Assembly (NCBI RefSeq): GCF_000374865.1
Contig: NZ_KB895452.1
Coordinates: 248,001 to 312,000, forward strand
Direction: 5' to 3'
DNA: 64,000 nt
DNA from: Arthrobacter sp. 135MFCol5.1
Lineage (GTDB): Bacteria; Actinomycetota; Actinomycetes; Actinomycetales; Micrococcaceae
Positions within the stretch are counted from its first letter, which is position 1, and every line of letters begins with the position of its first letter. The notes beneath the pieces were generated by a model. The model was not told where the DNA came from. It made no database searches and saw only the letters and a program-made list of their open reading frames with translations. This document shows, piece by piece, positions 48,746 to 59,041 of the stretch. Both the position numbers and the translations under genes were made by a program.

Positions 48746-50461
48746 TCAGATGCCCAGGAGTGCCCGGTGTTCCTCCCGGCGTTTAGCCTGTTCGGCCGGG
48801 TCCGGCACTGGCAGCGAGGCGATCAGGCGGCGTGTGTAGTCATGGCGCGGGTTGCCCATGACCTGGCTGCCGATCCCCTGCTCCACCAGCTTGCCCTTGT
48901 ACAGCACGCCCACCCAGGAGGACAGGATGTCCACAACGGCAAGGTCGTGGCTGATGAACAGGCAGCCGAAGCCAAACTCCTCCTGGATGTCCTTGAACAG
49001 TTCCAGGACCTTCGCCTGGACCGAAACGTCCAGGGCCGACGTCGGCTCATCCGCAATCAGCAGCCGCGGATTCAGGCTAAGTGCCCGCGCCAGCGATGCC
49101 CGCTGCCGCTGGCCCCCGGAGAGCTCGTGCGGGTACCTTCCCGCATACGACGCCGGCAGCTGCACCGATTCCAACAGCTCGCCGACGCGCTTGCGCGCCT
49201 GGGCCTCGCTTGGCCGGGTATGGATCAGCATGGGCTCCGCGATGCAATCACCGATGGTGAGCTGCGGGTTGAACGAGGCGGCCGGATCCTGGAAGACGAA
49301 GCCGATGTCCTTGCGGAGTGGTTTGAACGTGCGTTCGCGCAAGTTCAGCATTTCGTAGCCCAGGACCTTCAGGCTGCCTCCGGTGGTCCGGTTCAGCCCG
49401 GCGATGGCCCGTCCGATGGTCGTCTTGCCGGATCCAGATTCCCCCACGAGGCCGAACACCTCGCCCCTGGACAAGGTGAAGCTGACGCCGTCCACTGCCT
49501 TGAAGGCGGGTGTCCCCAGTCGTCCCGGGTATTCGATCACCAGGTTGTCGGCGGACACCAGCACTTCCCCGTCCTGGTGCGGACGTTCGGTGAGGCCGGC
49601 CGACGCCGAGTTGCGGCCCAGGTGCGGCACGGCAGCGAGGAGCTTGCGGGTGTAGTCCTGGCGGGGTTCAGCGAACAACGTCTTCGAGGTGGCCTCCTCG
49701 ACGATGTCGCCCCGGTACATCACCACTACCCGGTCGGCGAGGTCGGCCACCACTCCCATGTTGTGGGTGATCAGGACGATCGAGGTGCCGTACTTGTCCC
49801 TCAGGTCCCGGAGGAGTTCGAGGATTTCCGCCTGTACCGTGACATCCAGGGCCGTGGTGGGTTCGTCGGCGACAATGAGGCCGGGATTCAGGGCCAGGGC
49901 TGCCGCGATCACCACACGCTGTTTCTGGCCGCCGGAGAATTGGTGCGGGTAGTAGTTGACGCGGTGCTCGGGGTCCGGGATTCCCACTTTGCGCAGGGCT
50001 TCGATGGCCCGTTCCTTGGCTTCCTTCGCTGATACGCGCCCGCTGCCGTCTGCCCCGGCATGGGCCCGGATCCCTTCGGCGATCTGCCATCCCACCGTGA
50101 ATACCGGGTTGAGGGCGGTGGAGGGTTCCTGGAACACCATGGCCACGTCGCGTCCACGGATCTGGCGGAGCCGGCCGGGACTCAGGCTGATGACATTGGT
50201 GCCGTTGATCAGCACGGCGCCGGAACTCATCGCTGTTTCAGGCAGCAGCCCCAGGATGGTTTTGGCGGTGACAGTCTTGCCGGAGCCGGATTCGCCCACG
50301 ATGGCCAGCACTTCTCCGGCCCTGACTTCAAGGTTGACGTCCTTGACGGCATGGACGTCGCCGCCGTCGGTGGCGAAGGTGACCTGCAAGTGGTCGATCT
50401 CCAGCACCGTTTTACGGTCCTGTTCCGTGTGGTCCGAAACGGACCCAAGGTTTTCGCTCAC
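48746..50461 (-). CDS. Peptide/nickel-type ABC transporter, fused double ATPase (DppD-DppF)
   Basis: The 571-residue protein contains two complete ATPase domains: GESGSGKTV near 50, LSGGQ-type HQFSGGQKQR, then GESGSGKTT near 340 with ELSGGQRQR. Each has an oligopeptide-binding C-terminal extension. In Escherichia coli these are separate DppD and DppF; fusion is common in actinobacteria. GTG at 50461 overlaps the permease stop (GTGA); the longer frame upstream is Arg-rich. It energises uptake. Confidence 0.92.
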   Translation of the reverse strand: MSENLGSVSDHTEQDRKTVLEIDHLQVTFATDGGDVHAVKDVNLEVRAGEVLAIVGESGSGKTVTAKTILGLLPETAMSSGAVLINGTNVISLSPGRLRQIRGRDVAMVFQEPSTALNPVFTVGWQIAEGIRAHAGADGSGRVSAKEAKERAIEALRKVGIPDPEHRVNYYPHQFSGGQKQRVVIAAALALNPGLIVADEPTTALDVTVQAEILELLRDLRDKYGTSIVLITHNMGVVADLADRVVVMYRGDIVEEATSKTLFAEPRQDYTRKLLAAVPHLGRNSASAGLTERPHQDGEVLVSADNLVIEYPGRLGTPAFKAVDGVSFTLSRGEVFGLVGESGSGKTTIGRAIAGLNRTTGGSLKVLGYEMLNLRERTFKPLRKDIGFVFQDPAASFNPQLTIGDCIAEPMLIHTRPSEAQARKRVGELLESVQLPASYAGRYPHELSGGQRQRASLARALSLNPRLLIADEPTSALDVSVQAKVLELFKDIQEEFGFGCLFISHDLAVVDILSSWVGVLYKGKLVEQGIGSQVMGNPRHDYTRRLIASLPVPDPAEQAKRREEHRALLGI

Positions 50462-51471
50462 GGGTTGCTCAATTCTGTTTCGGTGCCGGGTCCAGCTGAT
50501 GCGGCAGGTGCTTTGCGGCTGATCCGCTTCCGCCCGCGCAGGCGCGGATCGTTGAGGTCGTTGATGCTTTCGCCCACGAGCGTCAGCCCCAGCACGGTCC
50601 AGACGATGGCCAGGCCGGGGAACAGCCCCGTCCACCAAATGCCGGACGTGGTGTCGGCGAGCGCCTTGTTCAGGTCGAAGCCCCATTCCGCGGCTGAGCT
50701 CGGTTCGATGCCAAAGCCCAGGAAGCCCAACCCTGCGAGGGTCAGGATTGATTCGGAGGCGTTGAGGGTGAAGATCAGCGGCAGGGTGCGGGTGGCATTG
50801 CGGTAGATGTGCCGGGTCATGATCCGGATGTTCGAGGCGCCCACCACCTTGGCCGATTCGACGAAAGGCTCTGCCTTGAGCCTGATCGTTTCGGCCCGGA
50901 TCACCCTGAAGTACTGCGGGATGAACACGACCGTGATGGAGATGGCGGCAGCCAGGATTCCGCCCAGCAGGCTGGACTGGCCCCCGCTGATGACAATGGC
51001 CATGACGATCGCCACCAGCAGGGACGGAAAGGCGTAGATCGCATCGGCGACGACCACCAGGATGCGGTCCAGCCAGCCGCCGATGTAGCCGCTCACCAGG
51101 CCGAGGATGACGCCGGCGAAGATGGAGAGGATGACGGCGACGATGATGACCAGCAGGGCTGTCTGGGTGCCCCAGATCACCCGTGACAGGACGTCATAAC
51201 CGCCAACGGTGGTGCCCAGGAGGTGCTTGCCGCCGGGGGCCTGCTGGGTGGGGAAGTTGCCGTCGGCATCCGAAAGCTGCGCGAAGCCGTAGGGCGCCAG
51301 CAGCGGAGCTGCCAAGGCTGTGAGCAGGAAGATGCCTGTGAGGACGAGCCCCACGACCAGCATGAAGCGTTGCAGCCCGACGCTCTTATTGAAGTGGGAA
51401 ACAACCGGCAGCCGCCGGAAGAAGGATGCCCGCGGGTTGGCCACGGGTTCCAGGGTGGTCTCGGCAGTCAT
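50458..51471 (-). CDS. Peptide/nickel-type ABC transporter permease (DppC family)
   Basis: The 337-residue membrane protein has an N-terminal cytosolic segment, a first helix at about 35-58, a large external loop with GTTVGGYDVLSRVIWG, and five further helices with the inner-membrane EAA loop (AKVVGASNIRIMTRHI). This is the DppC layout. It starts one base after the DppB stop and shares the transcript. Substrate unknown: peptide, nickel or other. Confidence 0.92.
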   Translation of the reverse strand: MTAETTLEPVANPRASFFRRLPVVSHFNKSVGLQRFMLVVGLVLTGIFLLTALAAPLLAPYGFAQLSDADGNFPTQQAPGGKHLLGTTVGGYDVLSRVIWGTQTALLVIIVAVILSIFAGVILGLVSGYIGGWLDRILVVVADAIYAFPSLLVAIVMAIVISGGQSSLLGGILAAAISITVVFIPQYFRVIRAETIRLKAEPFVESAKVVGASNIRIMTRHIYRNATRTLPLIFTLNASESILTLAGLGFLGFGIEPSSAAEWGFDLNKALADTTSGIWWTGLFPGLAIVWTVLGLTLVGESINDLNDPRLRGRKRISRKAPAASAGPGTETELSNP

Positions 51472-51472
51472 G

Positions 51473-52564
51473 TCAGTACCTCACGCGGGGGTCGATCAGC
51501 GCGGCGATGATGTCCACGATGAAGTTGGTGACGGCGACGATGACGGCCAGCAGCACCACGATGCCCTGGACGGCGACGAAGTCGCGCGCCGTGAGGTAGT
51601 TGGCCAGCTGGAATCCGAGGCCTTTCCACTCAAAGGTTGTTTCGGTGAGCACGGCCCCGCCGAGCAGCACTGCGATCTGCAGGCCCATGACCGTGATGAT
51701 GGGGATCAGCGCCGGCTTGTAGGCGTGTTTGGTGACCAGCCGGTATTCGCTGACGCCACGTGAGCGGCCCGCCTCAATGTAGTCCTTGCCGAGCGTGCCG
51801 ATGACATTGGTCCGAACCAGGCGCAGGAAGACCCCGGCCGTCAGGAGGCCAAGGGCCAGAGCCGGAAGGACGGCGTGGGACATCACGTCGCTGAGGGCAG
51901 CCATGTTTCCGCTGCGCAGGGCATCCAGCCAGTAGATGCCGGTGGGGGCTTCCAGGGCTGTGAGGGACAGTTCGGTCCTCGTCCCGGCGCGGCCGGCGAC
52001 CGGCAGCCAGCCCAGCCACACGGAGAACACCAACTTGAGCAGCATGCCGGCGAAGAACACCGGGGTTGCGTAGAACAGGATGGCCAGGATCCGGAGCACG
52101 GCGTCCGGCAGGTGATCACGACGGTGCGCGGCAATCATCCCGAGCGGTATGCCCACCACCAGCGCGACGATGATGGCGTTGATGGCGAGCTCCAGGGTGG
52201 CGGAGCCATAAGTGGTCAGCATCTCGGTGACCTTGCGGTTGTCCGAGAGGGTGGTGCCGAAGTTGCCCGTGACCAGCTGCCCCAGGTATTCGAAGTACTG
52301 CAGAAGCAGTGGCCGGTCGTAGCCGGCGGTGTGGATGCGTTCTTGCAGCTGTTCCGGCGGGAGCCGGCCGCCCATGGCGGCGGTAATGGGGTCGCCGGTG
52401 ATCCGCATGAGGAAGAACACCAACGTGACGAGGATGAGGATGGTAGGGAAGATCAGCAGGAAGCGGACCAGGATGTACTGGGCGAGCCCTCCCCCTGCCG
52501 CTTTTTTCTTGGTCGGAAGGAGCGCGTCCGCATCACTTGGCGGCGCGTCAATCAAAGATGTCAT
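51473..52564 (-). CDS. Peptide/nickel-type ABC transporter permease (DppB family)
   Basis: The 363-residue protein has a 30-residue cytosolic lead, a first helix at about 35-57, the external GDPITAAMGGRLPPEQL segment and five more helices with the EAA loop (AGRSRGVSEYRLVTKHAYKPA). This is typical DppB/OppB. It follows the binding-protein gene by 127 bases that hold a hairpin. It pairs with DppC to form the channel. Confidence 0.92.
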   Translation of the reverse strand: MTSLIDAPPSDADALLPTKKKAAGGGLAQYILVRFLLIFPTILILVTLVFFLMRITGDPITAAMGGRLPPEQLQERIHTAGYDRPLLLQYFEYLGQLVTGNFGTTLSDNRKVTEMLTTYGSATLELAINAIIVALVVGIPLGMIAAHRRDHLPDAVLRILAILFYATPVFFAGMLLKLVFSVWLGWLPVAGRAGTRTELSLTALEAPTGIYWLDALRSGNMAALSDVMSHAVLPALALGLLTAGVFLRLVRTNVIGTLGKDYIEAGRSRGVSEYRLVTKHAYKPALIPIITVMGLQIAVLLGGAVLTETTFEWKGLGFQLANYLTARDFVAVQGIVVLLAVIVAVTNFIVDIIAALIDPRVRY

Positions 52565-52629
52565 CGGTACCTGGATTCGTGGTGACCGGGAGCCAGCATT
52601 CCCCTCGTTGCTGACTGATGACCGGCAAA

Positions 52630-52658
52630 AGGCGGGACACCATTGCGGCGTCCCGCCT
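52630..52658 (-). terminator. Hairpin between binding-protein and permease genes
   Basis: AGGCGGGAC pairs with GTCCCGCCT across an 11-base loop. In many transporter operons such a stem stabilises the binding-protein message and lowers permease expression. Partial termination is equally possible. Confidence 0.5.
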
Positions 52659-52691
52659 CCGGCCCGTCAGAGCCCGATGGGGGTTGACTGC

Positions 52692-54326
52692 TTACTTGGA
52701 CAGCACGCCAAGGCGTGTCTTGAACGAGGGGTCGAGGGTCTTCTCGACACCCTTGACGTCAGCTCCCGCCACCAGGAGCTGCGAGCCCTGCAGGAGCGGC
52801 AGGGTGGAGAGGTCCTTCGCCACTGCCGTCTGGGCATCGCCGATCAGCTTCTGGCGTTCGGTCTTGTCCGGAGTGACCAGCTGCTTCTGGATCAGGTCCG
52901 TGACGGTCGGGTTCTCGTAGTGGTTCTTGAGGAAGTTGCCCGGGATGAAGAAGGGCGTGAGGTAGTTGTCCGCATCCGAGTAGTCCGGGAACCAGCCGAG
53001 CTGGTATACGGGGTACGCGTCAGAGGTGCGTGCCTTGGAGTACGTCACCCATTCGGTGGACTGCAGGTCCACGGTGAAGAGGCCGGACTTCTCCAACTGT
53101 TCCTTGACCATGGCGTATTCATCGCCCGAAGACTTGCCGTAGTGGTCCGGGTTGTACTGCAGCTTCACGGTCACCGGACCGGTGATCCCTGCGTCGCTGA
53201 GGACCTTCTTGGCTTTGTCCAGGCTCGGCTTGCCGCTGCCGTCCCCGTACAGGTCCTTCATGGGCTGGATTGCGCCGGGCAGCCCATCCGCCACCACGGA
53301 GTAGGCGGGAACGTAGGTTCCCTTGTACACCTGGTCCGAGATGGCTTGCCGGTCAACAATGTCCGCCATGGCCTGGCGCACGGCCAGTGCCTTGGCAGGG
53401 TTGGCTTCAGGCGTCTTGGCGCCGAACGGCATGGTGTCGAAGTTGAAGACGATGTAGCGCAGCTCGCCACCCGGGCCCTTGTAGACCTTGACCTTGGAGT
53501 CCTTGCCGAGGTCGGCAGCGTCCGTGGCGGTGAGGCTTCGGCCGGCAACGTCGATGTTGCCGCCCTGGACGTCTAGCTTCAGGTTGTTGGAGTCGGCGTA
53601 GTACTTGATCACGGCGCTGTCGTTGGCCGGCTTGCCGAGCAGTCCGTTGTAGTCGGGGTTGCTCTTGAGGCTGACGAGTTCGTTCTTCTTGTAGGAATCG
53701 ATGGTGTACTGGCCGGCGAACGGCTTGGCCGCCACGATGTCTTCGTCGCTCATCACCTTATCGGCGGGGAAAACTTCCTCATCCACGATCGGACCGGTGT
53801 TGGTGCCAAGGACGCTCGGGAAGACTTGGTCGTTGGCGGCGTTCAGGGTGAACACAACGGTGGTGTCGTCCTTGACGTCGACGGACTTGAGGTTGGACAG
53901 CAGCGACGCCGGGCCGTTGGGATCATTGATCTTGAGGACGCGGTCGTAGGAGAACTTCACGTCCGAGGCCGTCAGCGCGTGGCCGTTGGCGAACTTCAGG
54001 TTGGGCTTGAGCTTCACGGTGAACTCGGTGGGTGACGTGAAGGACGCGGACTCCGCGATGTCCGGGCTGACCTCGGCCGAACCGGGCTTCGAGTTCATCA
54101 GGAAGGGGTAGACCTGGTTCATCACCAGGAATGAGCCTGCGTCGTAGGAACCGGCGGGATCGAGGGTTACGACCTTGTCCGTGGTTCCAAAGGTAATGGC
54201 ACCGCCGCCGGCACTGCCGGTGGACGTTCCCCCGCCGCCAGAGGGCCCCGTGCATGCTGTCAGGGCCAGGGCGGAGATGCCTGCCAGCGCGATGGCGCGG
54301 TGCAGGGCCGTTGTGCTCTTGATCAT
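52692..54326 (-). CDS. Peptide/nickel-type ABC transporter substrate-binding lipoprotein
   Basis: The 544-residue lipoprotein has a signal peptide with lipobox LTAC (about 22-25), a Gly/Ser/Thr linker and a family 5 solute-binding fold (TLDPAGSYDAGSFLVMNQVY, FANGHALTASDVKFSYDR, VRQAMADIVDRQAI). It captures substrate outside the membrane for the DppBC-DF partners. It is first in the operon. The substrate class (peptide versus other) cannot be fixed from sequence. Confidence 0.92.
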   Translation of the reverse strand: MIKSTTALHRAIALAGISALALTACTGPSGGGGTSTGSAGGGAITFGTTDKVVTLDPAGSYDAGSFLVMNQVYPFLMNSKPGSAEVSPDIAESASFTSPTEFTVKLKPNLKFANGHALTASDVKFSYDRVLKINDPNGPASLLSNLKSVDVKDDTTVVFTLNAANDQVFPSVLGTNTGPIVDEEVFPADKVMSDEDIVAAKPFAGQYTIDSYKKNELVSLKSNPDYNGLLGKPANDSAVIKYYADSNNLKLDVQGGNIDVAGRSLTATDAADLGKDSKVKVYKGPGGELRYIVFNFDTMPFGAKTPEANPAKALAVRQAMADIVDRQAISDQVYKGTYVPAYSVVADGLPGAIQPMKDLYGDGSGKPSLDKAKKVLSDAGITGPVTVKLQYNPDHYGKSSGDEYAMVKEQLEKSGLFTVDLQSTEWVTYSKARTSDAYPVYQLGWFPDYSDADNYLTPFFIPGNFLKNHYENPTVTDLIQKQLVTPDKTERQKLIGDAQTAVAKDLSTLPLLQGSQLLVAGADVKGVEKTLDPSFKTRLGVLSK

Positions 54327-54535
54327 CTGTGAACTTCTTTCCGATGAGTACGCGCACGCCCGCGGTCACAGGTTGATAGCCCCAGACGCCGGCGTGCAGT
54401 GCTGATCCCTTGATTCAATCAGAGAGTCAGCCCTCGGGACGGCCATTTCTGTGAGTTGAAACACAATATTTTCTCAATAGTTACCCGGCAGTGCGATGCG
54501 GAATCGTGCAGGCGGCCGGCCCTGGGCACAGCAAA

Positions 54536-54564
54536 GGACCGCCACGGTGGAACCGCGGCGGTCC
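54536..54564 (-). terminator. Terminator after mnmA
   Basis: A 13-position stem with one mismatch (GGACCGCC...GGCGGTCC arms, loop GGA) lies 15 bases beyond the mnmA stop. On the minus strand TTTGC follows. It should separate mnmA from the transporter operon. Confidence 0.65.
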
Positions 54565-54578
54565 AGGGAACGGCAGGG

Positions 54579-55712
54579 TTACAGCGCGGCCCGCTGGAGG
54601 GACCGTGCGGCGTCGATGGTGGCCTGGCCCAGCACGCGGCTGCCCTGGTACAGCACCACGGTTTGGCCCGGGGCCACACCGCGCAACGGAGCCTCCAGCC
54701 GGACCATCAGCTGGCTGCCGGCAGCGCCGTCCCGGGCCGGCTCCACCCAGGCTGTGGCGGGTACGGGATCCCCGTGCGCACGGACCTGGGCGTGGCAGTT
54801 GAATTCCGCCCCCGAGTCCACCTCGGAAATGGGAAGGCCCGCCCAGGAGACCTTGATGCCGCGGATCTCGTCGATGGCCAGCAGGGCTTCGGGACCCACG
54901 ACCACTTTGTTCTCCTTGGGCCGGATTTCCAGGACGAAGCGGGGCTTGCCGTCGGCGGCGGGGGTACCCAGTTTGAGTCCGCGCCGCTGGCCCACCGTGA
55001 AGGCGTTGGCTCCCGGGTGCTCCCCCACCTTGGCGCCGGACTCGTCCACGATGTCGCCTGTGGTCATCTCGATTTTCTCGGCGAGCCAGCCGGCGGTGTC
55101 GCCGTCCGGAATGAAGCAGATGTCGTGACTGTCCGGCTTGTTGGCGACGGAGAGGCCCCGCCGCTCCGCTTCGGCACGGACCTCGGCCTTGGACGGGGTG
55201 TCGGCCAGGGGGAACATCGAGTGCTTGAGCTGTTCGTGGGTCAGGACCCCAAGGACGTAGCTCTGGTCCTTCGCCCAGTCGGCTGCGCGGTGGAGTTCCC
55301 GGTTGCCGTCGGCGTCCTCGATCACTTTGGCGTAGTGGCCGGTACAGACGGCGTCGAAGCCCAGGGCAATGGCTTTCTCCAGCAGGGCGGCGAACTTGAT
55401 CCGTTCGTTGCACCGCATGCACGGGTTGGGGGTGCGGCCGGCGGCGTATTCGTCGATAAAGTCCTGGACGACGTCTTCCTTGAAGCGCTCGGAGAAATCC
55501 CAGACGTAGTAGGGAATGCCGAGGACGTCGCAGGCACGCCAAGCGTCCCGGGAGTCTTCGATGGTGCAACAGCCCCGGCTGCCGGTGCGGAGGGTTCCGG
55601 GCATGCGGGACAGGGCAAGGTGGACGCCGACGACGTCGTGCCCGGCCTCGACCGCGCGGGCGGCGGCAACGGCGGAATCAACTCCGCCGCTCATGGCTGC
55701 TAGTACTCGCAT
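54579..55712 (-). CDS. mnmA: tRNA-specific 2-thiouridylase
   Basis: The 377-residue enzyme forms 2-thiouridine at the wobble position of Lys, Glu and Gln tRNAs. It has the PP-loop [10 protein letters not shown] (9-18) and both catalytic cysteines, in NPCMRCNE and DICFIPDGD. The family needs sulfur from a cysteine desulfurase, encoded just upstream on the same strand at 162 bases. Length is typical (about 360-380). Confidence 0.96.
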   Translation of the reverse strand: MRVLAAMSGGVDSAVAAARAVEAGHDVVGVHLALSRMPGTLRTGSRGCCTIEDSRDAWRACDVLGIPYYVWDFSERFKEDVVQDFIDEYAAGRTPNPCMRCNERIKFAALLEKAIALGFDAVCTGHYAKVIEDADGNRELHRAADWAKDQSYVLGVLTHEQLKHSMFPLADTPSKAEVRAEAERRGLSVANKPDSHDICFIPDGDTAGWLAEKIEMTTGDIVDESGAKVGEHPGANAFTVGQRRGLKLGTPAADGKPRFVLEIRPKENKVVVGPEALLAIDEIRGIKVSWAGLPISEVDSGAEFNCHAQVRAHGDPVPATAWVEPARDGAAGSQLMVRLEAPLRGVAPGQTVVLYQGSRVLGQATIDAARSLQRAAL

Positions 55713-55874
55713 GCTGGCTTTCTGGTGGGGGATGCTTGCTCACCGGGGCCCGGGCGGCAAGGCCGGGCGGGCGAAACGATCTTCGCCTATCCATTCTACG
55801 GACCCGCGCAAATCGCCCCTGGCCGCCGGGACCTGACCCGGCAAACCCGCCCAGGGCACCAGCGCCCTGCGGAA

Positions 55875-57104
55875 TCAGCTGCCGTGCAGTGCCTGCCGTG
55901 CCACGGTACCTGCGGTTTGGATGGTGGACTCGTGGCCGGCCATTCCGGCTTGGCGTGCACGTGCATAAGCCTCGGGCAGTGCCGCAAGCAGGGCATCGAC
56001 GTCGGCCTCGGTGGAGGTGTGTCCCAGGCTGAACCGCTGGGCTCCCCGCGCGGTGTCCTCGTCCAGGCCCATGGCCAGCAGCACGTGGGAGGGCCGCGGG
56101 ACGCCCGCGGTGCAGGCAGAGCCGGTGGACGATTCGATGCCCGCCAAGTCCAGGAGGAACAGCAGCGAATCCCCTTCGCAGCCAGGGAAAGTGAAATGCG
56201 CGTTGCCGGGCAGCCGGCCGTCACCGGGCGCACCACGGAGTACGGCTTCGGGAACCCGTTCGCGGATGCCGTCCACGAGGCGGTCACGCAGGGCAGCGAT
56301 CCGCGCCGCCTCGGCGGGCAACGCAGCTGCAACGGATTCCGCAGCGGCGGCGAAGGCCGCGATGGACGCAGTGTCCAGCGTCCCGGAGCGGACGTCGCGT
56401 TCCTGGCCGCCGCCGTGCTGCACCGGCGTCAATGTGACCGAGCGGCCCAGCAGGAGCGCACCCACTCCGACAGGGCCGCCGATCTTGTGGCCGGAAACTG
56501 ACATTGCGTCGAGGCCGGATTCCTTGAAATCCACGGACAGGGAACCGAATGCCTGGACGGCGTCGGAGTGGACGGGCACGCCGGCCGCGTGGGCCAGCTC
56601 CACGATGCGGCGGACGGGCTGGATGGTGCCTACTTCGTTGTTGGCCCACATCACGGTCACCAGGGCGACACTGCCGGGGTCGCGTGCCAGCTCCGCCTCC
56701 AAGGTAACCAGATCCACCACACCCTCGCGGTCCACGGGCAGCCAGGTAACAGCCGCGCCCTCGTGGCGCTCAAGCCATTCGACGGTGTCCAGCACCGCGT
56801 GATGCTCGACGGCGGAGCAGAGGATGCGGCGCCGCCTGGGGTCTTGTGCCACGCGGGACCAGTACAAGCCCTTCACGGCGAGGTTGTCCGATTCGGTGCC
56901 GCCGGAGGTGAAGATCACTTCTGACGGGTGTGCCCCGACGGCCGCGGCAATGGTCTCGCGCGCGTCTTCCACGGCGCGGCGGGCCCGGCGGCCGGAACCG
57001 TGCAGCGATGACGGGTTTCCGGTACGTGCCAGCTCACGCGTCAGTGCGGTAAGGGCCGCACCGTTGAGCGGCGTGGTGGCGGCGTGGTCGAGGTAGGCGG
57101 GCAC
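55875..57104 (-). CDS. Cysteine desulfurase, NifS/IscS family
   Basis: The 409-residue PLP enzyme releases sulfur from cysteine. The PLP lysine lies in SGHKIGGP, and the catalytic cysteine in STGSACTAG near the C-terminus. An early HAATTPLN matches the family. Proximity to mnmA suggests it supplies sulfur for tRNA thiolation; no iscU or suf gene lies nearby. Class and partner are inferred. Confidence 0.93.
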   Translation of the reverse strand: MPAYLDHAATTPLNGAALTALTRELARTGNPSSLHGSGRRARRAVEDARETIAAAVGAHPSEVIFTSGGTESDNLAVKGLYWSRVAQDPRRRRILCSAVEHHAVLDTVEWLERHEGAAVTWLPVDREGVVDLVTLEAELARDPGSVALVTVMWANNEVGTIQPVRRIVELAHAAGVPVHSDAVQAFGSLSVDFKESGLDAMSVSGHKIGGPVGVGALLLGRSVTLTPVQHGGGQERDVRSGTLDTASIAAFAAAAESVAAALPAEAARIAALRDRLVDGIRERVPEAVLRGAPGDGRLPGNAHFTFPGCEGDSLLFLLDLAGIESSTGSACTAGVPRPSHVLLAMGLDEDTARGAQRFSLGHTSTEADVDALLAALPEAYARARQAGMAGHESTIQTAGTVARQALHGS

Positions 57105-57221
57105 CGTCCAATTCTAGCGCCCGCTGCCGCGGCAGCCCCGGGCACCAACCTCGGCCGCCCCGATGGCGGCAGCCGTCAGTTCACCGGCCAGGTCATAATT
57201 GCGGTCCGCCCCCGCTTCGGC

Positions 57222-57917
57222 TCAGGCCGACGGCGGCACCAGGGGCATGTAGCGCGCCACATCCTTGCGGGCGGCGGCGAGCGACCCCGGATCCGGGCAG
57301 GAAACGGAGATGTAGGCCGACGAGCCCGCAGTGCCGAAGACCCTGGCAAGAACCGCAGTCGGCTTTCCGCCGTGCGCGGCAGGTTCCAGCACGAGGACCT
57401 CGACGCTCTTGCCGGGCTCTTCGACGCTGCCGCCCCACTGCAACGTTTCCGTCGTCAAATACGAGGGCTGGATGGTGGCGTCCAGGTACTGGAACAGGGC
57501 CACGGTGGACTCCCGGTCGTCCCCACGGACCAGCGGGCCCTGCCCCGTGCTGACCCGGGCCGCGACCACGCAACCGTCAGCCTTGGCGTATTGGCTTGCA
57601 CCGGATACGTCCTTCGTGACCGGCTTCCACCCCGGTGCACGCTGCAGCTCGTCAGAGATGCCCACCGGAACGCCCGGCGCCAGGGTGCCCCCGGCCGCAA
57701 AGGGCAGGTCCCGGGCTGCCACTGCCGCGGCGTCGTGGCCGGGGGTGATCGTTGGGGTGGACAGGGCCGGCGTGCTTGGCGGCGTTTCCGGGGCAGCAGG
57801 GTCGCGGACACCCACGCTGCAGCCGGCCAGCAGCGCTGCCCCGAGCGCTGCCATTGCCAGCGGCACCCCCAGGCGCCATCCCCGGCCCGCCGGCACGGCC
57901 GTCGTCGGAAAACCCAT
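57222..57917 (-). CDS. Putative secreted lipoprotein of unknown function
   Basis: The 231-residue protein has a signal peptide with lipobox LLAGC (about 29-33), a Pro/Thr-rich linker and a C-terminal domain of about 150 residues with two widely spaced Cys (GCVVAAR and VSCPDPG). ATG at 57917 is chosen because the signal sequence follows; a GTG six bases earlier is also possible. It is divergent from the J-domain gene. I do not recognise the family. Confidence 0.68.
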   Translation of the reverse strand: MGFPTTAVPAGRGWRLGVPLAMAALGAALLAGCSVGVRDPAAPETPPSTPALSTPTITPGHDAAAVAARDLPFAAGGTLAPGVPVGISDELQRAPGWKPVTKDVSGASQYAKADGCVVAARVSTGQGPLVRGDDRESTVALFQYLDATIQPSYLTTETLQWGGSVEEPGKSVEVLVLEPAAHGGKPTAVLARVFGTAGSSAYISVSCPDPGSLAAARKDVARYMPLVPPSA

Positions 57918-58094
57918 TTCCACCCCGCATCCCCTGCAGCCGGTGTTCGGCTGTGCATCCACGAGTCTAAACTCCGGCCGCGGGGAACCCCGGCACCCCG
58001 GGCGCTCGTTGACAACGCAGGCCGACCATCCGGGCTGGCTAGACTGGGCGGGCACTTCGCTTTCCCCGTGGCGCTTGAAGAACAGGACGATTGC

Positions 58095-59030
58095 TTGACC
58101 GAGAGCAGCAGCTCCCACTACCAGGTCCTCCGTGTGGCCGTCACAGCCACTGAAAAAGAGATCAAAGTGGCGTACCGGCGCGCAGCCAGGTCTGCCCACC
58201 CGGACCACGGGGGTGATGCCGCAACGTTCCGCCGGGTCACCGCTGCGTACGAGACGCTGATCGATCCGCAGCGCCGCAAGGCCTACGACCGGTCCTACGG
58301 GGCGGGCGCCGCGCCGGCCGACGCCGGCACCCACTTCGATGCCCCCGCGGCAGGCAGCCGGGCGTCCGCCACAGTCCGCAGACCGGGCGGCGGGCGGAAC
58401 ACGGCCGGGGACCCTCCGGTTTACGTTCCGCCTTACGATGGGAGCGGCGAGATCCCGCTGATTCCGTTGGAGCAGGCCGGCCAGCAGGTCCACGGGATGC
58501 CCCGGAAGAGGGGAATCTTCGGCGCCGAGGCCCGGATCCAGCGTGAAATGCGCACGGTGCAGCTCCTCTCCCGCCAGGTGCTGACGGCCATCCCCGCGGC
58601 CCGGCTCATCAACGGCCTGCAGTCGCCGGCGGACAACAGCCACATCGACCACGCCGTCCTGTCCGGCTACCGCCTCGCCTTGGTCAACTCGATGCTCCTG
58701 CCCAAGGGCGCCTATGCCTGGGACGGCCGCACCCTCAATCACGGGGGACGTGCCGTGGCGCCCCCGCAGCTTGCCCGGGTGGTGTGGGCGATGCAGGACA
58801 TCTTTCCGGAACTGAACGTCACGGGGTGGACCGTGGTGTTCAGCCCGGATGGCAACCTCCATGAGCCGGTGATCGACCATCACCGCCGCCCGGCAGGGCC
58901 CATGGAAACGGTCCAAATCGTCAACGCGGCCGGCCTGGTGCGCGGCCTGAAGGAGTTCCTTGCCGCAGGACCGGCACCCAACACCGTGAACGTGCCGGTC
59001 CTGGCCCGGCTGCTGCGCGGCATGCACTGA
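58095..59030 (+). CDS. J-domain protein, orphan
   Basis: The 311-residue protein starts with a J domain (SHYQVLRVAVTATEKEI, HPD at 35-37, AYETLIDPQRRKAYD). It then has a disordered Pro/Gly part and a helical/beta C-terminal domain of about 180 residues (IQREMRTVQLLSRQVLTAI, GYRLALVNSMLLPKGAYAWDG). It lacks the Gly/Phe and zinc domains of DnaJ. J domains stimulate Hsp70; the C-terminal domain may recruit a client. The start is TTG at 58095 with AGGA eight bases upstream; an in-frame GTG further upstream is possible. Confidence 0.75.
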   Translation: MTESSSSHYQVLRVAVTATEKEIKVAYRRAARSAHPDHGGDAATFRRVTAAYETLIDPQRRKAYDRSYGAGAAPADAGTHFDAPAAGSRASATVRRPGGGRNTAGDPPVYVPPYDGSGEIPLIPLEQAGQQVHGMPRKRGIFGAEARIQREMRTVQLLSRQVLTAIPAARLINGLQSPADNSHIDHAVLSGYRLALVNSMLLPKGAYAWDGRTLNHGGRAVAPPQLARVVWAMQDIFPELNVTGWTVVFSPDGNLHEPVIDHHRRPAGPMETVQIVNAAGLVRGLKEFLAAGPAPNTVNVPVLARLLRGMH

Positions 59031-59041
59031 CGGCGGTTGGC

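Noticed and set aside
58009-58045. TTGACA and TAGACT as a promoter of the J-domain gene
   Set aside because: Spacing between the boxes is about 25 bases, too long for a standard sigma-70 promoter.
57084-58094. Long 5' extension of the J-domain reading frame
   Set aside because: It is antisense to the lipoprotein gene and Arg/Gly-rich; the J domain begins cleanly after the TTG at 58095.
57918-59027. Minus-strand extension upstream of the lipoprotein gene
   Set aside because: It is antisense to the J-domain gene; the signal peptide begins at 57917.
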